A stretch of 15,138 bases of DNA from SXMI01 sp964391365 (GTDB lineage Bacteria; Actinomycetota; Acidimicrobiia; Acidimicrobiales; Microtrichaceae), in the NCBI GenBank assembly GCA_964391365.1, contig CAYMKW010000071.1:1-15138 (forward strand). Reading direction: 5' to 3'. The position numbers and the translations under genes are program-made. A model generated the notes under the pieces. The model did not search any database and was not told where the DNA came from. It was given only the letters and a program-made list of their open reading frames with translations. Every line of letters begins with the position of its first letter. Position 1 is the stretch's first letter. Of this stretch, positions 1 through 6,731 are shown piece after piece.

Positions 1-1
1 G

Positions 2-433
2 CTCCTCGACGACGCGTTCTCGGTCCCCGGCACCCAGGGCCGTCGCGTCGGCGTGGACGGGATGCTCACACTGGTGCCGGTGGTGGGCGACCTCGCGGGT
101 CTGGGCCTGTCGATGGTCGTGGTGCTCGCAGGTGTCGGCGCCGGCGTGTCGCTCCCCACGACGCTGCGGATGCTCCTGAACGTCGGGTTCGAGTCGTTGG
201 CCGGTCTGGTCCCGTTCGGCGGGGCGCTGTTCGACATGGTGTACAAGGCGAACAACCGGAACGTCCGGCTGATCGAACAGGACCTGTCGGACCGTCGTCG
301 GACGCGCCGGTCCTCGGCGGCCGTCCTGGGACTGACCGTGCTGGTGCTCGCCGTGGGTGCGGTGATGACCGTGCTCGTGATGGTGGCGGGCGTGGCGCTG
401 CTGGTCTGGTTCGTGGCGTGGCTGATCGGGTGA
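2..433 (+). CDS. DUF4112 family membrane protein (5' end outside window)
   Basis: The reading frame is open from the first bases and gives an N-terminal stretch (LLDDAFSVPGTQGRRVGVDG) that continues into the family core, so the gene starts upstream of the window. The GTG at 53 is internal rather than the real start. The visible part has a hydrophobic segment (LTLVPVVGDLAGLGLSMVVV), then the repeated VPFGGALFDMVYKANNRNVRLIE block typical of DUF4112, a short basic stretch (RRRTRRSS) and a strongly hydrophobic C-terminal helix of about 35 residues. The family is a small integral membrane protein of unknown function. The stop overlaps the GTG of the TetR gene by four bases (GTGA), so the two are probably co-translated. 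The family call is from memory of the motif pattern; no function is proposed. Confidence 0.8.
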   Translation, partial: LLDDAFSVPGTQGRRVGVDGMLTLVPVVGDLAGLGLSMVVVLAGVGAGVSLPTTLRMLLNVGFESLAGLVPFGGALFDMVYKANNRNVRLIEQDLSDRRRTRRSSAAVLGLTVLVLAVGAVMTVLVMVAGVALLVWFVAWLIG

Positions 434-1083
434 GCGCCTCCGACCTGCGGGCCGTCGACGGGAGGATGCCGGGACGACGGGGTCTCGCCACCCGAGCCCG
501 CCTCCTGGAGGAGACCCGCGACCTGTTGGCGACCACGTCGTACCGCGACCTGAAGGTCGTCGACGTCGCCCGCGCCGCCGGCACGTCGCCGGCGACCTTC
601 TACCAGTACTTCCCCGACGCCGAGACGGCGGTCCTGGCGCTGGCCGACGAACTGGTGGGTGAGAGCCGGGAGCGGCTGACCCGCCCGGTGCGCGACGCGA
701 CCTGGTCGGGTCGCTCGGCCTACGACACCTGTGAGCACATCGCCGGGACCTTCCTCGAGTTCTGGGACGAGCACCGTTCGCTCCTCGCCGTGATCGACCT
801 GGCCGCGACCGAGGGCGACCTCCGGTTCCGGGAGCTGCGGGTCCGGTTGCTCAGCTCATTCACCGAGGCGACCGTCGCGGCGGTCCGCTCGCAGCAGGAC
901 GCTGGCCGGCTGCCGGCGGACCTCGATCCGACCGCGACCGCTGCGGTGCTGGTGGCCATGTTGGCGCAGGTGTCTGGGCACCACTACGGGATCGAGCGCT
1001 ACGGGACCACCACCGGTGAGATCCGTCGGGCCATGGCCCGACTCCTGTACTCGGGCATCACCGGCCGGCGCCCCCCGGGCTGA
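430..1083 (+). CDS. TetR/AcrR family transcriptional regulator
   Basis: A 217-residue protein with an N-terminal TetR DNA-binding domain. Helix-turn-helix residues about 41-61 read LKVVDVARAAGTSPATFYQYF, followed by PDAETAVLALADELV, and then an all-helical ligand-binding domain of the usual length. The chosen start is the GTG at 430, which overlaps the upstream stop in a GTGA junction. An in-frame GTG at 418 and ATG at 466 are alternatives; the GGAGG before 466 abuts the codon and is too close to serve it. The gene ends 39 bases before a perfect inverted repeat in front of the acyl-CoA dehydrogenase at 1161, which makes it the obvious candidate to bind that site. The ligand is unknown; an acyl-CoA intermediate of the downstream pathway is the natural guess. 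TetR family call is firm, exact start less so. Confidence 0.9.
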   Translation: MSASDLRAVDGRMPGRRGLATRARLLEETRDLLATTSYRDLKVVDVARAAGTSPATFYQYFPDAETAVLALADELVGESRERLTRPVRDATWSGRSAYDTCEHIAGTFLEFWDEHRSLLAVIDLAATEGDLRFRELRVRLLSSFTEATVAAVRSQQDAGRLPADLDPTATAAVLVAMLAQVSGHHYGIERYGTTTGEIRRAMARLLYSGITGRRPPG

Positions 1084-1094
1084 TCCCGCACGCG

Positions 1095-1125
1095 TTCGGC
1101 ACCCGCACCCGAGCGGGCGTACAAT
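1095..1125 (+). promoter_or_regulatory. Putative promoter of the acyl-CoA dehydrogenase unit
   Basis: A good -10 hexamer, TACAAT, lies at 1120-1125. Upstream there is only a weak -35 candidate, TTCGGC at 1095-1100, with a long 19-base spacer, so activity may depend mainly on the -10 box. Transcription would begin around 1132, giving a leader of about 30 bases containing the ribosome-binding site AGGGGAG at 1149-1155. The -10 box is overlapped by the inverted repeat at 1123-1143, an arrangement expected for repression by steric block. Inferred from sequence pattern only. Confidence 0.5.
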
Positions 1126-1143
1126 CTGACGGTCCGTCAGATT
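1123..1143 (+). promoter_or_regulatory. Operator: perfect 10-1-10 inverted repeat
   Basis: The left arm AATCTGACGG (1123-1132) and right arm CCGTCAGATT (1134-1143) are exact reverse complements around a single T. This length and symmetry fit a TetR-family dimer site. It covers the end of the -10 box and the expected transcription start, and lies 17 bases before the ATG at 1161. The regulator encoded just upstream (430-1083) is the likely ligand; the TetR protein at 5843-6592 is the alternative. I found no second copy of the full repeat elsewhere in the window. The symmetry is seen directly; the assignment to a particular protein is inference. Confidence 0.75.
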
Positions 1144-1160
1144 TCTTCAGGGGAGTGGTC

Positions 1161-2384
1161 ATGGACTTCGAGTTCTCGCCCGATCAGCAGGCCTTCGCCA
1201 AGGAGGTCGCGGCCTTCCTCGACGAGCACGACGACCCAGCGGTCTTCGACGTCACCCGGGAGAACATGGCGCAGATCGTGGACACACCGGCCCGGCGTGC
1301 CTTCATGAAGGAGCTGGGCCGGAAGGGCTGGCTCGGGATCACCTGGCCGGAGGAGTACGGCGGCTCCGGGGGTGAGGGCGTCTACGAGTACATCCTCAAC
1401 GAGGCGCTCGCGGGTCGCGGTGGGCCCCAGATCGGCAAGGGCGTCGGCATCATCGGCAAGACGCTGATCGCCCACGGGTCGGACTTCCTCAAGGAGAAGT
1501 TCCTCCCGATGATCCTGGACAACGAGGTCGAGTTCGCCGTCGGCTACTCCGAGCCCAACGCAGGTTCGGATGCCGCATCCATGCGCCTGAAGGCCGAGCG
1601 CCACACCACCGAGGACGGTCGCACGGGGTGGCTGCTCAACGGGCAGAAGACCTGGACGACCTCGGCCCACTTCGCCGAGTGGTACTGGCTGGGGACGAGG
1701 ACCGACCCCGACAACAAGCACATGGGGATCACCCTCATGCTCGTCCCGCTCGACCAGGACGGCATCACCGTGAATGGGCTCTGGACGCTCGGCAACGACG
1801 AGCGCACGAACGAGGTCTGGATCGACGACGTGTTCGTTCCCGACGAGTACGTCGTCGGCGAGGTCAACAAGGGGTTCGTCTACATCTCCCAGGCGCTCGA
1901 CCTCGAGCGCTTCACGATGTTCACGTACAGCCCGATCAAGGAGCGACTCGACCTCCTCACTGAGCACGTGCGCACGGCGGTCCGCGACGGAGCACCGCTC
2001 CGGGACGATCCGGTCGTCCGGTCGCGGATGGCCAACCTCCACACCCAGGCGGAGGTGGCCCGCGTGATGGGGCTCAAGTTCGTCGCCGAGGCGGTGAAGG
2101 TCGAGCACGCCGCCAAGGCCGGCGAGGACTTCCAGCCGCCCACCGTGGTGGCCTCCGAGTACAAGCTGTTCGCCACCGAGTTCTCGAAGCGGCTCGCGGA
2201 CGAGTCCATGGACATCTGCGGGCCCGGCTCGCAGCTCCGGGTCGGGACCGAGGACGCTCCCATGGTGGGTCGGGCCGAGTCGACCTACCGCTACACCGTC
2301 ATCGACACGATCGGCGGCGGCTCCTCGGAGATCCAGAAGAACATCATCGCCCGGCGTGGTCTGGGCCTGCCGAAGAACTTCTGA
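1161..2384 (+). CDS. Acyl-CoA dehydrogenase, FadE-type, larger subunit of a probable heteromer
   Basis: A 407-residue flavoprotein oxidising an acyl-CoA to its 2-enoyl-CoA. ATG 1161 is preferred to the GTG at 1155 because the Shine-Dalgarno AGGGGAG (1149-1155) sits five bases before it and runs into that GTG. Visible family blocks are ITWPEEYGGSGG (N-terminal helical domain), GYSEPNAGSDAASM and GQKTWTTSAHFAEW (FAD/substrate beta domain), and the C-terminal IDTIGGGSSEIQKNIIARRGLGLP. The usual C-terminal catalytic Glu (as in IYEGT of medium-chain enzymes) is replaced by Gly. Glu249 in LDLERF instead matches the alternative catalytic position used by isovaleryl-CoA dehydrogenase. This size and motif set resemble the alpha partner in actinobacterial alpha2beta2 dehydrogenases such as FadE26/FadE27. 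The second subunit is probably the product at 4699-5832. Confidence 0.92.
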   Translation: MDFEFSPDQQAFAKEVAAFLDEHDDPAVFDVTRENMAQIVDTPARRAFMKELGRKGWLGITWPEEYGGSGGEGVYEYILNEALAGRGGPQIGKGVGIIGKTLIAHGSDFLKEKFLPMILDNEVEFAVGYSEPNAGSDAASMRLKAERHTTEDGRTGWLLNGQKTWTTSAHFAEWYWLGTRTDPDNKHMGITLMLVPLDQDGITVNGLWTLGNDERTNEVWIDDVFVPDEYVVGEVNKGFVYISQALDLERFTMFTYSPIKERLDLLTEHVRTAVRDGAPLRDDPVVRSRMANLHTQAEVARVMGLKFVAEAVKVEHAAKAGEDFQPPTVVASEYKLFATEFSKRLADESMDICGPGSQLRVGTEDAPMVGRAESTYRYTVIDTIGGGSSEIQKNIIARRGLGLPKNF

Positions 2385-2411
2385 GCGGCGGGACGGGAAC
2401 GGGACGATCCG

Positions 2412-3581
2412 GTGGGTGACTGCGGCGCGCTCTGCGGGACCAAGGTCCTCGATCTGGCTACGGTCGGTCCGGGCGCGCGTGCGTCCCGGATCCTGGCCGA
2501 CTACGGCGCGGACGTCGTCAAGATCGGCGCCGTGCCCCGGTCGGGGGCCGTCCAGATCGTCCCGCCCCACTACGCCTACTCCGGGAACCGGGGGATGCGC
2601 CGGGCGTCGTTCGACCTCAAGTCCGACGAGGGGCGGAGCGCGTTCCTGGCCCTGGCGGATCGGGCGGACGTGGTCGTCGAATCGTTCCGTCCGGGCGTCG
2701 CCGCCCGGTTGGGCATCGGTGCCGGCGACCTGCTCGCCCGCAACCCGCGACTCGTCTACTGCTCGACGTCGGGCTACGGCCAGCACGGGCCGCGTCGGTC
2801 CTGGGCCGGACACGACCTCAACTACCTCGCCGCCGGGGGCTACCTCGACTGCAGCGGGCGTCGCGAGGACGGCCGGCCCGCGCTGCCGGGAGCCACGGTC
2901 GCCGACATCGCCGCCGGCGGCATGCAGGCCGCGATGTCCGTGATGGCGGCGCTGCTCGAACGCGAGCGGACCGGCACCGGACAGCACCTCGACGTGTCGA
3001 TCGCCGACGGTGTCCTCGCCATGATGAGCCTGTACGCCGACGAGTACCTGGCGACCGGAACGGAGCCGGGGCCCGGCCACTACATCCTCACCGGTCGGTA
3101 CGCCTGCTACGACGTCTACGAGTGCTCCGACGGCCGGTTCGTCTCCGTCGGGGCGATCGAGCCTGCGTTCTGGGCGAACCTGTGTCGGGAGCTCGGCCTC
3201 GAGCAGTGGGTCGGGTCGCAGCTCGACGACGACGTACAGGACCGGATCCGTGCAGATCTCGCTGCCGTGTTCGTCGGCCGCACGCGTGACGAGTGGGTGG
3301 ACCAGCTCGGTCCGGCCGACTGCTGCGTCGCGCCGGTGAACTCCATCGCCGAGGCCGTCGCCGACCCGCAGTACGAGGCCCGTGGAACCGTGGTTCCGGC
3401 CCTCCACCCGACGGCGGGGGAGTTCCGCCAGCTGGCGCCGATCTGGGCGGGCACCGAGCTTCCCGAGCTGCCGGTCGACGTTCCCGACGGAACCGCGAGC
3501 GACGCAGCGGCGCTGCTCGCCGAAGCAGGGTGCGACACCGAGCGGGTGTCCGCCTGGATCGACGGAGGTGTGGTGGCGTGA
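2412..3581 (+). CDS. CaiB/BaiF family CoA-transferase or alpha-methylacyl-CoA racemase
   Basis: A 389-residue member of the class III CoA-transferase superfamily. The start is GTG 2412, putting KVLDLATVGPGARASRILADYGADVVKI at the N-terminus as usual. Further family blocks are SFDLKSDEGR, VVVESFRPGVAARLGIG, SGYGQHGP, AGHDLNYLAAGGYL and GTGQHLDVSIADG. Asp135 in the GHDLNY block is the conserved catalytic Asp (Asp169 in formyl-CoA transferase, Asp156 in mycobacterial racemase). The GHDxNY wording is closer to alpha-methylacyl-CoA racemases than to typical transferases. Racemisation of a 2-methyl branched acyl-CoA would suit a position beside dehydrogenases that accept one stereoisomer only. The gene lies 27 bases after the dehydrogenase, with no promoter evident between them. 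The start lacks a strong ribosome-binding site. Transferase versus racemase cannot be settled from sequence reading. Confidence 0.88.
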   Translation: MGDCGALCGTKVLDLATVGPGARASRILADYGADVVKIGAVPRSGAVQIVPPHYAYSGNRGMRRASFDLKSDEGRSAFLALADRADVVVESFRPGVAARLGIGAGDLLARNPRLVYCSTSGYGQHGPRRSWAGHDLNYLAAGGYLDCSGRREDGRPALPGATVADIAAGGMQAAMSVMAALLERERTGTGQHLDVSIADGVLAMMSLYADEYLATGTEPGPGHYILTGRYACYDVYECSDGRFVSVGAIEPAFWANLCRELGLEQWVGSQLDDDVQDRIRADLAAVFVGRTRDEWVDQLGPADCCVAPVNSIAEAVADPQYEARGTVVPALHPTAGEFRQLAPIWAGTELPELPVDVPDGTASDAAALLAEAGCDTERVSAWIDGGVVA

Positions 3582-4126
3582 GCGACGGAGGAACCGAGGT
3601 GTCGGCCGACGTGCCCGAGGACGTGATGGCACTCATCGGCGTGCCGCAGTACCCGAGCACCGCCGGCTTCGACGTCGAGCGGAGCTACTCGTGGGACACC
3701 CTCGCTGCGACGCAGAACGGCAATGCCCTCTTCTGGGACGACGCGGTCGGCGACGAACTGACCGGCGGCCCCATCGCCGTCCCGACCACGCTGTCGCTCT
3801 GGATGCGACCCCACTACTGGGAGCCGGGGGCCGAGGGTGAGCAGGTCGCCCTGCAGGTCCACTTCGACCTGAAGGCCCGTTTCGAGCTGCCCGAGGCCGT
3901 GATGACCGACAACACGATCATCTTCCACGAACCGGTCCGTCCCGGTGATCGAATCAGTCACCAGCAGGTGCTGCGATCGGTCAGCGGACCCAAGACCACC
4001 AAGCTCGGTTCGGGCCGCTTCTGGGTCATCGACATCGAGTACCACAACCAGCGCGGCGACCTGGTGGGGATCGAGTCGTACACCGGTTTCGGTTACCGCC
4101 GCGGTGACTCAGGGGTGGCATCGTGA
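3578..4126 (+). CDS. MaoC-like hot-dog protein, probably the non-catalytic half of a heteromeric enoyl-CoA hydratase
   Basis: A 182-residue protein resembling the MaoC N-terminal / FAS1-like dehydratase domain family: VERSYSWDTLAATQNGNALFWDD, then MRPHYWEPG, FHEPVRPGDRISHQQVL and a C-terminal DIEYHNQRGDLVGIESYTGFGYRR. The hydratase-2 catalytic pattern (Asp, four residues, His) is not present. The next gene carries it, so the two products probably assemble as in ChsH1/ChsH2, where only one hot-dog fold holds the active residues. GTG 3578 overlaps the upstream stop (GTGA) and has GGAGG nine bases before it. GTG 3599 is an equally well placed alternative, with GGAGG at 3587-3591. An overlap with the next gene (4123-4126) implies coupled synthesis of both halves. 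Confidence 0.82.
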   Translation: MSDGGTEVSADVPEDVMALIGVPQYPSTAGFDVERSYSWDTLAATQNGNALFWDDAVGDELTGGPIAVPTTLSLWMRPHYWEPGAEGEQVALQVHFDLKARFELPEAVMTDNTIIFHEPVRPGDRISHQQVLRSVSGPKTTKLGSGRFWVIDIEYHNQRGDLVGIESYTGFGYRRGDSGVAS

Positions 4127-4620
4127 CGGCCCCGGCCCCGATCCTGTTGGGCGGTGTCGCCGAGGGTGACCGGCTCCCGCCGCTCGAGGTCGAGGTGACC
4201 CCGACCACCGTCGTCCTGGGTGCGCTCGCCAGCCGTGACTGGCGACCGATGCACCACGACTACCGGTTCGCCACCGAGCGCAACGGCGTCGCGGACATCT
4301 TCCTCAACACGCCGAACCAGGCCGCATGGTTCGAGCGGTACCTCACGGACTGGACAGGTCCCCGCGGGCGCGTCGGCCGGATGACCTTCCGCATGCGCGA
4401 CTCGGTCTTCCCGGGTGATGTGATGACCTTCACCGGTACCGTGCGATCCGCGGGCACCGATGACGACGGCTGCGGATGGGTCGACATCGAGGTCGAACTC
4501 CGCGCCACCCACGAGACGCGGGGTGACCGACTGTGCTCGACGTGTACCGCCCGGATCGCCGTGCCGGTCGACGAGTCGGACAACCCGTGGGCCCGAGCCG
4601 GCGACCGGTGGCGACCGTGA
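4123..4620 (+). CDS. MaoC-family enoyl-CoA hydratase, catalytic hot-dog subunit
   Basis: A 165-residue single hot-dog domain protein. The segment ASRDWRPMHHDYRFA has the hydratase-2 signature spacing, Asp39 and His44, the pair that activates water for addition to a trans-2-enoyl-CoA. The later TFRMRDSVFPGDVMTFTGTV is the usual MaoC strand with a PGD turn. GTG 4123 overlaps the upstream stop (GTGA) and is preceded by AGGGG at 4111-4115, seven bases away. The protein is expected to pair with the product of the preceding gene and to hydrate the product of the two dehydrogenases in this unit. The motif reads RDWRPMH rather than the common GDxNPIH, and whether this alters substrate choice is unknown. 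The 78 bases after it (4621-4698) hold no gene, only a 6-1-6 inverted repeat, GGTCGA/TCGACC, at 4621-4633. Confidence 0.88.
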   Translation: MTAPAPILLGGVAEGDRLPPLEVEVTPTTVVLGALASRDWRPMHHDYRFATERNGVADIFLNTPNQAAWFERYLTDWTGPRGRVGRMTFRMRDSVFPGDVMTFTGTVRSAGTDDDGCGWVDIEVELRATHETRGDRLCSTCTARIAVPVDESDNPWARAGDRWRP

Positions 4621-4698
4621 GGTCGACTCGACCGGGGACGAATCGACAGGACGTGGCCGGAGTGGCCGCACGAAACCGACCAGGAAGCAGGTGACGAA

Positions 4699-5832
4699 GT
4701 GTTGGATCTGGACTTCACCGAGGAACAGGAGATGCTGCGGGACATGGTCCGCGGCGTGTGCGCCCAGCATGCCGGCGGGGAGGTGCTCCGTGCGCTCGAG
4801 GACGATCCGGACGGGATCGCCCGGGACCTCTGGGCGCAGCTCGCCGAGCTGGGTCTGCTGGGCCTGACGCTCCCCGAGGAGCACGGCGGTGCCGGGTCGA
4901 CCATGCTCGACGGTGTCGTGCTCTACGAGGAGCTCGGGCGGTCGCTGGCGCCGGTCCCGCACCTCGAGAGCTGCGTGCTGGCGGCGGAGTCGCTCCTCCT
5001 GGCCGGATCGGAGTCGCAGATCGCGGAGTGGCTCCCGGCGATCGCCGCAGGCACGGCGATCGTCGTTCCGGCGTGGCTGGAGCCGGGGAACGGCTACTCG
5101 GCTGCGGGAGTGCAGCTGACCGCCCGACCGGACGGCGACGAGTTCGTGCTCGACGGCACCAAGGCCCACGTCCGGTTCGCCGGCGCCGCGGACCAGTTCC
5201 TGGTGCTCGCGCGGGTGGGTGACGGACCGAGCGACATCGACCTGTTCCTCGTGGCGCCCGATGCGTCGGGGATCCATCTGGACCAGCAGCACTCCCTCGC
5301 CGCCGACACCCAGTACCGGATCCGCTTCGATGGCGTGCGCGTCCCGGCGTCGAGCCGCGTGGGTGATCCGTCGTCCGGATGGGTGACCTGGTCCAAGGTG
5401 ATGGAGCAGGCCATGGTCCTGGTCGCAGCGCAGGCGAACGGTGGGGCGGACTACGCGCTCGAGATCACCAACCAGTACGCCAAGGACCGCGAGCAGTTCG
5501 ACAAGCCGCTGGGTGCGTTCCAGGCGATCTCCCACTACCTGGCCGACGCCAGGACGAACGTCGACGGGTCCAAGCTCCTCACCTACGAGGCGGCGTGGGC
5601 CGAGTCCACCGGTCGGCCACTGCGCCGGCTGGCCCCGATGGCGAAGCTCTTCGCCGGCAACACCTTCCGTGAGGTCACCGCCATGGCGCAGCAGGTCTTC
5701 GGTGGCGTCGGATTCACCCTCGAGTACGAGATCCAGCTCTACTTCCGGCGGGCGAAGCAGCTCCAGCTGTCCTGGAACGACACGCGCCGTTGTGAGGAGC
5801 TGATCGCCGACGTCGTGCTCGAGTCGGCCTGA
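4699..5832 (+). CDS. Acyl-CoA dehydrogenase, FadE-type, smaller subunit of a probable heteromer
   Basis: A 377-residue acyl-CoA dehydrogenase-like protein. GTG 4699 gives MLDLDFTEEQEMLRD, the standard beginning, with AGCAGG seven bases upstream. Blocks are LGLTLPEEHGGAG, the degenerate middle domain (WLEPGNGYSAAGVQL, GTKAHVRFAGAADQFLV), YAKDREQFDKPLGAFQAISHYLADA, QVFGGVGFTLEYEIQLYFRRAK. The middle domain lacks the TEPGSGSD and WITN sequences that hold flavin, and the C-terminus (QLQLSWNDTRRCEELIA) has no EGT Glu. Glu236 lies near the alternative catalytic position. These traits and the length fit the beta subunit of alpha2beta2 dehydrogenases (as FadE27), which needs a partner for activity. 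The partner is most likely the 1161-2384 product. The gene ends 10 bases before the convergent TetR gene. Confidence 0.9.
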   Translation: MLDLDFTEEQEMLRDMVRGVCAQHAGGEVLRALEDDPDGIARDLWAQLAELGLLGLTLPEEHGGAGSTMLDGVVLYEELGRSLAPVPHLESCVLAAESLLLAGSESQIAEWLPAIAAGTAIVVPAWLEPGNGYSAAGVQLTARPDGDEFVLDGTKAHVRFAGAADQFLVLARVGDGPSDIDLFLVAPDASGIHLDQQHSLAADTQYRIRFDGVRVPASSRVGDPSSGWVTWSKVMEQAMVLVAAQANGGADYALEITNQYAKDREQFDKPLGAFQAISHYLADARTNVDGSKLLTYEAAWAESTGRPLRRLAPMAKLFAGNTFREVTAMAQQVFGGVGFTLEYEIQLYFRRAKQLQLSWNDTRRCEELIADVVLESA

Positions 5833-5842
5833 TCCGGCTCGA

Positions 5843-6592
5843 TCATCCTGTCGGCGACACCACCGACCGGCCCGTCAACACGGCGCAGAGGGTGCGGGCC
5901 GAGGCCACGTGTGCGTTGTCGGCTCCCCAGGCCCGGAGCAGGTCGACCGTCACCTGCTCGGTGAGCACGTGTGGGTCGAAGGCGTCGGCGCTCGGCAGGC
6001 CGGACACGTGCGCCACGTTCGAGACGAGGAGGGCCCCGTGGATCGAACCCGTCCACCGCAGCGTCCGCCGCAGTCCGTCGTCGTCGCCGTCGGCGGGGGG
6101 CTGCAGCGCGCCCGTTCCCACTGCGGTCTCGACCAGTCCGTTGACCTCGGAGAGGAACGACAGCGACGAGGGCAGGACCGATGCCACGTCGTCGGGGTCG
6201 ATGAGGGACTCCGGTGTCGTGATCAGCATCTGGAGGAAGCGGAACTCCTGCGGATGGAGCTCACGGCTGTCGACGAACAACTCGGTGAACGCCAGGACGC
6301 GGGCGAGCGAGGCGACATCGGGGGAGACCCCGGAGAGCGCGTCGTCCCAGTGCGCCGACGCAGCGTGGAACGTGTCGAGGAGCAGTTGCACGGCGTCGCT
6401 CATCAGGGCGGCGAGGAGCGCGGACTTGGACGGGAAGTAGGTGTAGATCGTCCCGACGGCGCAGTCGACTCGCCCGGCGAGCGCCTGCATCGTGAGCCCC
6501 TCCAGGCCGTGCTCGTTCACGAGTTCGGTCGCCGCAACGGTCAGCTCGTCGCGACGTCGGGCCCGGCGCTCCGCTCCTCGTTCCGTGGCCAT
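5843..6592 (-). CDS. TetR/AcrR family transcriptional regulator (KstR-like N-terminus)
   Basis: A 249-residue regulator read from ATG 6592 (GGGAG four bases upstream on that strand). An open frame continues to 6745, but the added residues do not look like coding sequence and would overlap the opposite gene. After a basic, charged N-terminus (AERRARRRDELTVAATELV), the helix-turn-helix LTMQALAGRVDCAVGTIYTYFPSKSALL follows, close in wording to KstR-type repressors of steroid catabolism. The rest is a helical effector domain ending in CAVLTGRSVVSPTG. It is divergent from the 6732-10742 unit, with 139 bases between starts, and is the probable regulator of that unit. It also converges tightly on the 4699 dehydrogenase gene. 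The effector is unknown; the similarity to KstR is limited to the DNA-binding part as read by eye. Confidence 0.9.
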   Translation of the reverse strand: MATERGAERRARRRDELTVAATELVNEHGLEGLTMQALAGRVDCAVGTIYTYFPSKSALLAALMSDAVQLLLDTFHAASAHWDDALSGVSPDVASLARVLAFTELFVDSRELHPQEFRFLQMLITTPESLIDPDDVASVLPSSLSFLSEVNGLVETAVGTGALQPPADGDDDGLRRTLRWTGSIHGALLVSNVAHVSGLPSADAFDPHVLTEQVTVDLLRAWGADNAHVASARTLCAVLTGRSVVSPTG

Positions 6593-6731
6593 CGATCTCC
6601 CGTCGTCGGCTGCCTCGCTGCGGACGAGCCGGTGCGGGCTGCCGAGCGTCCTGACCCTAGACTGCGCCGGCCTCCGCGGAGGCAGCACGTCTGCAGTCGA
6701 CGCGGTGTTCACGGAGAGTGAGGCGAAGTCC
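6593..6731. promoter_or_regulatory. Divergent control region between TetR gene and HMGCS-like/thiolase unit
   Basis: This 139-base spacer carries a perfect 14-base palindrome, GCCTCCGCGGAGGC, at 6670-6683, a candidate operator for the TetR protein encoded to its left. Two overlapping -10-like hexamers straddle a CTAG: TAGACT (6658-6663) for the rightward unit and TAGGGT (6659 to 6654, minus strand) for the TetR gene. Neither has a convincing -35 box. An additional short inverted pair, GACTGC (6660-6665) and GCAGTC (6693-6698), brackets the palindrome off-centre. Ribosome-binding sites are GAGG at 6720-6723 for the right gene and GGGAG at 6601-6597 for the left gene. Function is inferred from position and symmetry. 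Confidence 0.5.

Noticed and set aside
1137..3632. Minus-strand open frame of 831 codons opposite the first dehydrogenase and CoA-transferase genes
   Set aside because: It is the complement of two clearly conserved proteins, its translation is Arg/Gly/Asp/Val-rich without a recognisable domain, and long antisense frames are expected in GC-rich DNA with strong third-position bias.
4621..4633. 6-1-6 inverted repeat GGTCGA/TCGACC just after the hydratase stop, considered as an operator or internal terminator
   Set aside because: Short, built from very common GC-rich words, with no promoter boxes or T-run nearby; mentioned only as the content of the spacer.
4093..5535. Minus-strand open frame of 480 codons opposite the MaoC and second dehydrogenase genes
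   Set aside because: Same antisense effect; no domain, no promoter, and it covers parts of two well supported genes.
6492..6731. In-frame upstream extension of the HMGCS-like gene by 80 codons
   Set aside because: It overlaps the coding start of the opposite TetR gene and the control region; ATG 6732 has a ribosome-binding site and begins a typical family N-terminus.
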